A stretch of DNA of 8,783 bases from Acidimicrobiales bacterium (lineage in GTDB: Bacteria; Actinomycetota; Acidimicrobiia; Acidimicrobiales; RAAP-2): the NCBI GenBank assembly GCA_017882985.1, contig JADGOK010000015.1, positions 1-8,783 of the forward strand, in the 5' to 3' direction. The position numbers and the translations under genes are program-made. Shown in pieces: positions 1 to 7,603 of this stretch; the first letter of the stretch is position 1, and every line of letters starts with the position of its first letter. The notes below the pieces were generated by a model that saw only the letters and a program-made list of their open reading frames with translations, did not search any database and was not told the origin of the DNA.

Positions 1-1
1 C

Positions 2-136
2 CACCCCCGCCTCTACGAGCGCAACTTCGTCCTGGCACCGCTGCGCGAACTGGCCCCAGATCTCGTGAGCGGGGAACAGTTGCGCGCCGGCGTCGGACGG
101 GTCGCCGTACTGGGTACACTCTTGACGTTGCGCTAA
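2..136 (+). CDS. folK: 2-amino-4-hydroxy-6-hydroxymethyldihydropteridine diphosphokinase (HPPK), C-terminal fragment
   Basis: This is the 3' end of a gene that begins upstream of the window. The last 44 codons read HPRLYERNFVLAPLRELAP and onward, ending at TAA 134-136. HPPK transfers pyrophosphate from ATP to 6-hydroxymethyl-7,8-dihydropterin in cytosolic folate synthesis. The conserved C-terminal block of the family is HPR/M-xx-R-x-FVL-x-PL-x-E-(I/L)-AP, and this fragment matches it closely, including the substrate-contacting HPR and R-x-FVL-x-P residues. The kinase core is not visible, so activity cannot be judged. Position supports the call: folK lies a few genes upstream of the DUF2520-panC block in mycobacteria. 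The 44-nt gap to the next gene carries a strong SD and no visible terminator, so the two are probably cotranscribed. Confidence 0.85.
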   Translation, partial: HPRLYERNFVLAPLRELAPDLVSGEQLRAGVGRVAVLGTLLTLR

Positions 137-180
137 CACCGAACGGCACCCGCGAGGGGCTGGAACGGAGAGGAGCAGAA

Positions 181-897
181 ATGCACATTGCCATCGTTGG
201 GGCGGGACGTGCCGGCACGTCGTTCGCCCTCGCCCTTCGACGCGTCGGTCATGAGGTCACCCTCGTCCACCATGACGAACTCTTACTCGTCGACGCTGCC
301 GATCTGGTCCTGCTGTGTGTTCCCGACGACGCGATCGCCCTCGTGGCGCGGGAACTGCCTCTTCGCGAGGGTCGGGTTGTTGCCCACGCGGCTGGATCGC
401 GCAACCTTGACGTGCTGGCGCCGCATCCACGGGTCGGGTCGCTGCACCCGCTCGTCCCCCTACCCGACGCCGAGCGCGGTGCCGAGCGGCTGATCGGTGC
501 CACGTACAGCGTGGCCGGTGACCCGGTCGTCAACGCCCTCGTGGCGTCACTGCACGGTCGGGTCCTTCGCTTGAACGACGGACAGCGCACCGCCTACCAC
601 GCCACCGCGTCGGTGGCGTCGAACCACCTGGTCGCTCTGATGGGCCACGTGCGAGAGCTCGCCCAGAACGCGGGCCTCACGCTCGAGGATTTCCTGCCAC
701 TCGCCGAGCTGGCGTTGCGCGACGCGAGAGAGCTCGGACCCGACGGCGCGTTGACCGGTCCGGCTTCACGCGGTGATATGGCCACCATCGACGCCCACCT
801 CGCGGCGATACCTGAATCGCAACGATCGACGTACGTCGCGATGGCCAACGCCGCCTTCGAACTCGCTGAACAGCGACGTTCTCAACTGCTCGCCTGA
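181..897 (+). CDS. Rossmann-like / DUF2520 domain oxidoreductase, candidate ketopantoate reductase
   Basis: This 238-residue protein has an N-terminal NAD(P)-binding Rossmann fold that opens with MHIAIVGAGRAG; the dinucleotide-binding GxGxxG is at residues 7-12. A C-terminal helical domain of the DUF2520 type follows, with family-like blocks SLHPL (87-91), YHATASVASNHL (139-150) and LTGPASRGD (201-209). The ATG start is preceded by a strong SD, GGAGAGGAG at 167-175, 5 nt away. There is no signal peptide or membrane segment, so it should be cytosolic. The architecture resembles 6-phosphogluconate and ketopantoate dehydrogenases. In actinobacteria this family commonly sits directly before panC, as here with a 2-nt gap. 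That makes NADPH-dependent reduction of 2-dehydropantoate to pantoate, feeding PanC, a reasonable guess. The reaction is inferred from context only. The protein is somewhat shorter than many DUF2520 members, which I recall at about 260-300 residues. Confidence 0.85.
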   Translation: MHIAIVGAGRAGTSFALALRRVGHEVTLVHHDELLLVDAADLVLLCVPDDAIALVARELPLREGRVVAHAAGSRNLDVLAPHPRVGSLHPLVPLPDAERGAERLIGATYSVAGDPVVNALVASLHGRVLRLNDGQRTAYHATASVASNHLVALMGHVRELAQNAGLTLEDFLPLAELALRDARELGPDGALTGPASRGDMATIDAHLAAIPESQRSTYVAMANAAFELAEQRRSQLLA

Positions 898-899
898 GC

Positions 900-1757
900 G
901 TGCAACGTATCAGTGACCTCGAGGCGTGGCGCGACTACGCCCACGCACAGCGAACCCAGGGACGCCACGTCGGATTAGTGCCGACGATGGGTGCTCTCCA
1001 CCAGGGTCACGCGTCACTCTTTCGAGCGGCCCGGTCAAATGGTGACCTGGTCCTCGCGACGGTCTTTGTCAATCCGCGCCAGTTCAACGACGCGTCCGAC
1101 CTCGCCGCCTACCCGCGCACGCCCGAGTCCGACGTCGAGATGGCCGAGCACAACGGCGTCGACTGTCTCGTCGAGCCGTCCCTGGACGCGATGTGGCCCG
1201 ACTACCCCGACGCGACGCCGACGACGGTGTCGGTGCGCGGAATCGGCGACCGCCTCGAGGGTGCGGGACGTCCCGGACACTTCGACGGCGTCGCGAGCGT
1301 CATCGCCAAGCTCTTCGCGATCACCGGACCGTGCCGCGCCTACTTCGGCGAAAAGGACTACCAACAGATGTGCGTCGTTCGTCAGATGGTGCGCGACCTG
1401 GCCTTCGAGGTCGACGTGGTCGGCTGTCCCATCGTGCGCGACGTCGACGGCTTAGCGATCTCGAGCCGCAATGTCCTGCTGAGTGCCGAGGGCCGTTCGC
1501 GCGCGCTGGCCCTCTCGCGCGCGTTGGCACTCGTCGGGGAGCAACCCGCGACGGCGAGCGAACACCGCCAACGCCTCGAGCAGTGCCTAGGCGAGGCTGG
1601 TGTCGCGACCTCCTACGTCGAAGTGGCCGATCCGGTCACGTTGGCCGCGTCGAACGACGACGAGGTCGGCATCCGACGGGCACTCGTCGCCGGGGTGGTC
1701 GACAACGTTCGACTCATTGACAACGCACCGGTCACCCTGAGAGCGAGGAACTCCTGA
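900..1757 (+). CDS. panC: pantoate--beta-alanine ligase (pantothenate synthetase)
   Basis: PanC condenses pantoate with beta-alanine at the cost of ATP to AMP, giving pantothenate. The 285-residue length is normal. Signatures in order are the HIGH-type ATP site PTMGALHQGH (28-37), FVNPRQFN (56-63), GRPGHFDGV (123-131), YFGEKDYQQ (148-156) and the KMSKS-equivalent region RDVDGLAISSRN (180-191). All substrate-binding blocks are intact. The start is GTG at 900. An in-frame TGA at 867-869 lies upstream with no other usual start codon between, so 900 is the earliest possible start. No clear SD precedes it and the previous stop is only 2 nt away, so initiation probably depends on translational coupling. 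The stop overlaps the coaX ATG by 1 nt (TGATG). panD, which supplies beta-alanine and often follows panC in actinobacteria, is not present here. Confidence 0.98.
   Translation: MQRISDLEAWRDYAHAQRTQGRHVGLVPTMGALHQGHASLFRAARSNGDLVLATVFVNPRQFNDASDLAAYPRTPESDVEMAEHNGVDCLVEPSLDAMWPDYPDATPTTVSVRGIGDRLEGAGRPGHFDGVASVIAKLFAITGPCRAYFGEKDYQQMCVVRQMVRDLAFEVDVVGCPIVRDVDGLAISSRNVLLSAEGRSRALALSRALALVGEQPATASEHRQRLEQCLGEAGVATSYVEVADPVTLAASNDDEVGIRRALVAGVVDNVRLIDNAPVTLRARNS
1497..1532 (+). repeat. In-frame 18-bp tandem duplication inside panC
   Basis: Two adjacent 18-bp units (1497-1514 and 1515-1532) differ at 2 of 18 positions, and both differences are synonymous. Each encodes SRALAL, giving SRALALSRALAL in the PanC C-terminal domain (residues 200-211). 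The region is helical and alanine/leucine rich in the family, so it may be a tolerated local duplication or chance similarity in a GC-rich helix. Confidence 0.6.
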
Positions 1758-2590
1758 TGCTGTTGGCCATCGACGTTGGCAACACCGAGACGGTGATCGG
1801 GCTCTTTGGTCCCGACGCCCCCGACGCCCCCGACGCGATGGGTTTCGCCCGCGCGATCGACGAGCGCGGACTCGCGTTTCACTGGCGACTCTCGACCGTG
1901 CCCGATCGGACCCCCGACGAGTACGCCATGGTCCTCACCCAGTTGCTCGACCTCGAAGGACTCGACCTGCGCGTCACCGTCACCGCCATGGCGATCTCGT
2001 CGTCGGTGCCCTCGGTCACGACGCAACTGCGGCGCATGTCGAACCGCTGGTTCTCCGATCTGGACGTGACGGTGTTGGGGCCGGGGACGAAATCGGGCAT
2101 GGCCATCCTTTACGACAACCCTCGCGAGGTCGGCGCGGACCGGATCGCCAACTCGGTGGGCGCCTACGACCTCTACCCCGGAGCGGCGATCGTGGTGGAC
2201 ATGGGCACCGCGACGACCTTTGACGTCATCAGCGCCAAGGGCGAGTACCTCGGCGGCGTCATCGCGCCGGGCGTCGCAATCTCGCTCGAGGCGCTCTACA
2301 CCCAGGCGGCGGCCCTGCGATCGGTCGAATTGGTGCGACCGCGCTCGGTGATCGGCCGATCGACCGCCGAATCCATCCAGTCGGGCGTCCTCTACGGGTT
2401 CGCCGCCCAGGTCGACGGGCTGACCGAACGGATCAAGGAGGAGCTCGGCGAGGCGACCGTCATCGCGACCGGTGGACTGGCCGGCCTGATCGCGCCGCAC
2501 ACCAAGCAGGTCCAACACGTCGAGCCCTGGTTGACCCTCCACGGATTGCGTATCGTGCATGAACGGAATCATTTGGGAGACGCTTCGTGA
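1757..2590 (+). CDS. coaX: type III pantothenate kinase
   Basis: CoaX phosphorylates pantothenate to 4'-phosphopantothenate, the first step from pantothenate towards CoA. It belongs to the ASKHA superfamily, is usually dimeric and needs a monovalent cation. The sequence shows the phosphate-binding AIDVGNTETVIGLF (4-17), SSVP (82-85), the catalytic motif GADR (126-129, with the likely general base Asp128), the second phosphate loop VDMGTATTFD (147-156) and GGVIAPG (166-172). It has 277 residues, against roughly 255-265 for the family. Part of the excess is a Pro-Asp-Ala repeat after the first strand. The ATG overlaps the panC stop, and GAGGA at 1745-1749 serves as SD. The stop overlaps the lysS GTG by 4 nt. 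Following the pantothenate-forming enzyme directly, it should act on the product of PanC. Type III kinases differ from CoaA in lacking feedback control by CoA. Confidence 0.97.
   Translation: MLLAIDVGNTETVIGLFGPDAPDAPDAMGFARAIDERGLAFHWRLSTVPDRTPDEYAMVLTQLLDLEGLDLRVTVTAMAISSSVPSVTTQLRRMSNRWFSDLDVTVLGPGTKSGMAILYDNPREVGADRIANSVGAYDLYPGAAIVVDMGTATTFDVISAKGEYLGGVIAPGVAISLEALYTQAAALRSVELVRPRSVIGRSTAESIQSGVLYGFAAQVDGLTERIKEELGEATVIATGGLAGLIAPHTKQVQHVEPWLTLHGLRIVHERNHLGDAS
1811..1837 (+). repeat. Three 9-bp tandem units inside coaX
   Basis: CCCGACGCC occurs three times in a row (1811-1819, 1820-1828, 1829-1837, the last with a final G). It encodes PDAPDAPDA at residues 19-27, just after the phosphate-binding beta hairpin. 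The unit length keeps the frame, so copy number can vary without breaking the gene. This stretch accounts for about 9 residues of the extra length of this CoaX. Confidence 0.85.
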
Positions 2591-3990
2591 CAACACCGTA
2601 TTCATTCGCGCACAGCGCCTTCGCCGCCGCGCTGCAGACCTCGTACGCGCACTTGAGCGACGGTGAGGAGTCGGGCGTCAGCGTGAACGTGGCGGGCCGG
2701 GTGATGTTGCTGCGAACCCAGGGCAAGCTGTCCTTTGCCACGATGCGCGACTCGAGCGGAGAGATACAGCTCTTCGCGCTGTCGGCCGTGACGAGCGATT
2801 TCGACGAGTTCGCCAAGTTGCACCTGGGGGACTGGGTGGGCGTGTCGGGCGAGGTGGTGCGCACCAAGCGTGGTGAACTCTCGGTGAAGGTCGCCTCGTG
2901 GTCGAAATTGGCGACCGCCCTGCACAACTTTGGCGACAAGTGGGCCGGCATCACCGACTTCGACATGCGGTACCGCCACCGCGAAGCGGACCTGTGGGCG
3001 AACGACGCTTCGCGTACGTCGCTCGTTCGCCGCAGCGAGATGATCCGAGCGGTTCGCGAGCGCTGCTGGGCGGCGAACTTCATGGAGGTGGAGACCCCGA
3101 TCTTGAACGTGATCCCGACCGGTGCCGCCGCGCGACCGTTTCGGACCTTTCACCACGCCCTCGACAGCGACTTCTACCTGCGCATCGCGCCCGAACTCTG
3201 GCTGAAGCGTCTAGTGGTCGGAGGATTCGAACGGGTCTTCGAGGTCGGTCGGGTCTTTCGAAACGAAGGCGTGAGCCCGCGACACAATCCCGAGTTCACG
3301 ATGCTCGAGCTCTACGCCGCCTACTGGGATTACCACGACATGATGGCCTTCACCGAGGAACTCGTCGCCGGCGTCGCGCTCGACGTGCTCGGCACGACCG
3401 AGGTGACCTACCAGGGTCGTCCGTTCTCGTTCGCGGCCCCCTGGCCCCGTCGAACGATGGCCGCGCTGGCCAGTGAAGCGCTCGGCGAGGACGTCTCGGT
3501 GCACACGCCCAACGAACGCCTCGTGCAATTGCTCGCCGAGCGCGGCGTTGAGGTGCACGCGTCGTGGGGTCCGGGACGCTGCCTCGCCGAACTGTTCGAA
3601 GTCACGTGCGAGGCGCAGTTGTGGAACCCCATCTTCGTCACGGACTTCCCCGTGGAGGTCTCGCCGTTGTCGCGTCGCCACCAGACTGACGGCGAACTGA
3701 CCGAGCGCTTCGAGTCCTACGCCGTGGGTCGCGAACTCTCCAACGGATTCAGTGAGCTGATCGATCCGATCGACCAGCGTGCGCGCTTCGAAGAGCAGGC
3801 CCGATTGGCGGCGGCCGGTGATGACGAGGCGATGCGGATCGACGAGGACTACATCAAAGCGCTCGAGTGGGGTCTGCCGCCCACGGCCGGTCTCGGACTC
3901 GGGATGGACCGACTCGCGATGCTGATCGCCGACGAATCGAACATCCGAGAGATCATCGCGTTTCCCACGTTGAAACCCCTGCGCGATTAG
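2587..3990 (+). CDS. lysS: class II lysyl-tRNA synthetase
   Basis: LysRS charges tRNA-Lys with lysine in the cytosol. An N-terminal OB-fold anticodon-binding domain (about residues 33-110, with VNVAGRVML and LGDWVGVSGEVVRTKRGELS) is followed by the class II catalytic core. Motif 1 ends near ETPILNVIPTGAAARPF (169-185), motif 2 is VFRNEGVSPRHNPEFTMLE (223-241) and motif 3 is GLGLGMDRLAMLI (435-447). Lysine-specific signatures include YLRIAPELWLKRLVVGGFER (197-216) and VTDFPVEVSPLSRRH (351-365). There is no C-terminal truncation. The 467 residues fall about 30 short of the usual 490-505, with the deficit before the OB fold. GTG 2587 is the first usable start after an in-frame TGA at 2560-2562, and GGGAG at 2575-2579 fits as SD. 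It overlaps the coaX stop by 4 nt and is probably translationally coupled. The usually well-kept RYRQRYLDL block reads RYRHREADL (128-136). Confidence 0.96.
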   Translation: MTTPYSFAHSAFAAALQTSYAHLSDGEESGVSVNVAGRVMLLRTQGKLSFATMRDSSGEIQLFALSAVTSDFDEFAKLHLGDWVGVSGEVVRTKRGELSVKVASWSKLATALHNFGDKWAGITDFDMRYRHREADLWANDASRTSLVRRSEMIRAVRERCWAANFMEVETPILNVIPTGAAARPFRTFHHALDSDFYLRIAPELWLKRLVVGGFERVFEVGRVFRNEGVSPRHNPEFTMLELYAAYWDYHDMMAFTEELVAGVALDVLGTTEVTYQGRPFSFAAPWPRRTMAALASEALGEDVSVHTPNERLVQLLAERGVEVHASWGPGRCLAELFEVTCEAQLWNPIFVTDFPVEVSPLSRRHQTDGELTERFESYAVGRELSNGFSELIDPIDQRARFEEQARLAAAGDDEAMRIDEDYIKALEWGLPPTAGLGLGMDRLAMLIADESNIREIIAFPTLKPLRD

Positions 3991-4964
3991 TAGCTCGGCA
4001 GGTCCTCGAGCAGGGATTCGATCAGCGAGTTGAAGCCGTCGCGCAAGCCGGCGTTCGGTACCACCGAGAGCGCGCTGTGGGCCTGGTCGAGGAATCCCTG
4101 CGCGGCCGCAACCGTCTGGGTGACGCCCTCAGTGGCGACGACCAACTTGCGCGCACGTTCGCGGTCCTCGTCGTCGAGCACCTCGCCCAGGATCACGCGC
4201 AACTCGTCGCCGACGTGTGGATCGCGCAACGCGTAGAGCGTGGGCAGGTTGTAGATGCCCTCGGCGAGGTCCTGGCCGGCGGGCTTGCCGAGTTGATTGT
4301 CGATCGCGATGACGTCGAGAATGTCGTCGCGAAGTTGATAGACCATTCCGAAGCACCGCCCGAACTCGGTGAGGCCTTCGGTCTGGATGCTGTCGAGACC
4401 CGCGGTGAGTGCCCCCACGCGACAGCTCGACGCCATCAACGACGCGGTCTTTCCCTCGATCGCCTCGTAGTAGTCCGACTCGCTGCGCCCAACCGAGAAG
4501 GCGGTGCGAACCTCGGAGACCTGACCGCGCGTCAGCCAGGCGAGCGTGCGCGCGAGCAGTCCCGCGACGTCGGTGCCGAGGTCGGCGGCGATGGCGGCCG
4601 AGCGTGCCATGAGGAAGTCACCCGCGACGATGGCGATCAGGTTGCCGTAGCGGGCGTTCACGCTGTCGACGTTGCGTCGAACTTCCGCTTCATCCATGAC
4701 GTCGTCGTGGTAGAGCGAGGCGAGATGCATCAATTCCAGCGCCACGCCACCCAACAGGTCCTCCTCGGTCGCGGGACGCTCGCCGCTGGTGGCGGAGGCG
4801 ACGGCGAGCAGGGGGCGTAACCGCTTGCCTCCGGCGTAAATAAGATGGGTTGTCACCGAATCGAGGTAGGCGTCACCGACGATGACCGACTCGGCGAGGA
4901 GTGTTTCGAGGCTTGAAAGGTCGGCTTCGACCGAGGGCAGCCGTAGTCGCTCGTGCGGATTCAC
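3987..4964 (-). CDS. trans-polyprenyl diphosphate synthase (probable long-chain, hepta- to nonaprenyl type)
   Basis: This 325-residue all-alpha prenyltransferase adds isopentenyl diphosphate units to an allylic primer to make an all-trans polyprenyl diphosphate, most likely a quinone side chain such as that of menaquinone. Visible motifs are GGKRLRP (45-51), the first aspartate-rich motif DDVMD (87-91) followed by RR (96-97), GKTASL (171-176), the second aspartate-rich motif DDILD (213-217) and GKPAGQDL (226-233). Small residues A82 and S83, five and four positions before the first DDxxD, suggest an open chain-elongation pocket and a long product. Exact chain length cannot be read from sequence. 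The start is GTG (4962-4964 on the minus strand), with an SD-like AAGGTGG (read on the minus strand) at 4969-4975, 4 nt before it. Its TAA overlaps the lysS TAG tail to tail by 4 nt. It is transcribed away from clpC. The closest familiar relatives are the actinobacterial GrcC/HepB/IspB-like proteins. Confidence 0.93.
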   Translation of the reverse strand: MNPHERLRLPSVEADLSSLETLLAESVIVGDAYLDSVTTHLIYAGGKRLRPLLAVASATSGERPATEEDLLGGVALELMHLASLYHDDVMDEAEVRRNVDSVNARYGNLIAIVAGDFLMARSAAIAADLGTDVAGLLARTLAWLTRGQVSEVRTAFSVGRSESDYYEAIEGKTASLMASSCRVGALTAGLDSIQTEGLTEFGRCFGMVYQLRDDILDVIAIDNQLGKPAGQDLAEGIYNLPTLYALRDPHVGDELRVILGEVLDDEDRERARKLVVATEGVTQTVAAAQGFLDQAHSALSVVPNAGLRDGFNSLIESLLEDLPSY

Positions 4965-4990
4965 GCACCCACCTTAGAGGAGCATTGTCG

Positions 4991-5020
4991 GTGCTCTGAG
5001 GGGTGTGGTCTGTTGAGCAC
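4991..5020. repeat. Spaced 6-bp inverted repeat in the divergent intergenic region
   Basis: GTGCTC at 4991-4996 is repeated as its reverse complement GAGCAC at 5015-5020, with an 18-nt spacer. It lies within the 101-bp region between the leftward synthase gene and clpC, so it could be a protein-binding dyad affecting either promoter. The right arm overlaps the CIRCE-like left half-site. Arms of 6 bp can arise by chance. Confidence 0.35.
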
Positions 5021-5041
5021 TCATCGCCGGTACACTGCTAT
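5014..5041 (+). promoter_or_regulatory. Degenerate CIRCE-like dyad upstream of clpC (possible HrcA operator)
   Basis: The classical CIRCE element bound by HrcA is TTAGCACTC-N9-GAGTGCTAA. Here TGAGCACTC at 5014-5022 matches the left half at 8 of 9 positions. CACTGCTAT at 5033-5041 matches the right half at 6 of 9. The spacer is 10 nt rather than 9. The site overlaps a -10-like hexamer, which suits a repressor of a heat-shock protease gene. The poor right half and the wrong spacing keep this tentative. Confidence 0.3.
5031..5036 (+). promoter_or_regulatory. Candidate -10 hexamer for clpC
   Basis: TACACT fits the actinobacterial TAnnnT -10 pattern and lies 29 nt before the TTG start, which would give a 5' UTR of roughly 22 nt. 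No good -35 is found at 16-18 nt spacing: TTGAGC at 5013-5018 is only 12 nt away. An alternative is TATTCA at 5039-5044, which sits 20 nt from the same TTGAGC. Neither pairing is convincing. Confidence 0.3.
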
Positions 5042-5053
5042 TCATAAGCGCAT

Positions 5054-5059
5054 AAAGGA
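5054..5059 (+). promoter_or_regulatory. Ribosome binding site that fixes the clpC TTG start
   Basis: AAAGGA lies 6 nt before TTG 5066, a normal spacing. An ATG at 5059-5061 overlaps this SD but is out of frame and opens only an 8-codon reading frame ending at TGA 5083-5085. TTG is therefore the start, in agreement with the family N-terminus MFERFTDRAR. Confidence 0.7.
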
Positions 5060-5065
5060 TGAGAT

Positions 5066-7570
<2,505 letters not shown>

Positions 7571-7584
7571 GTCACACCCCACTT

Positions 7585-7603
7585 CTAGGTTCACCTAGGT
7601 GAA
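7585..7603. promoter_or_regulatory. Nested palindrome covering the radA start codon, possible operator
   Basis: TTCACCTAGGTGAA at 7590-7603 is a perfect 14-bp palindrome that includes the radA GTG (7599-7601). It overlaps a second dyad, CTAGGT-TC-ACCTAG, at 7585-7598. Together they form a 19-bp block with CTAGGT in direct repeat. With almost no loop the sequence is better suited to binding a dimeric protein than to folding as a terminator. It does not resemble the actinobacterial LexA box (TCGAAC-N4-GTTCGA). It matches 12 of 19 positions of the DtxR/IdeR iron-box consensus as I remember it, which is too weak to name a regulator. Confidence 0.45.

Noticed and set aside
1613..2605. Open frame of 330 codons on the minus strand across coaX
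   Set aside because: It is a shadow of coaX and the flanking ends of panC and lysS; the translation shows no domain and is Arg/Gly/Asp-rich.
3867..4820. Open frame of 317 codons on the plus strand across the polyprenyl synthase
   Set aside because: It is antisense to a gene with all prenyltransferase motifs, has no family signature, and starts inside lysS without a plausible initiation site.
7571..7603. Possible intrinsic terminator after clpC
   Set aside because: The only dyad is AT-balanced, has a stem of about 5 bp once a loop is allowed, and no U-tract follows.
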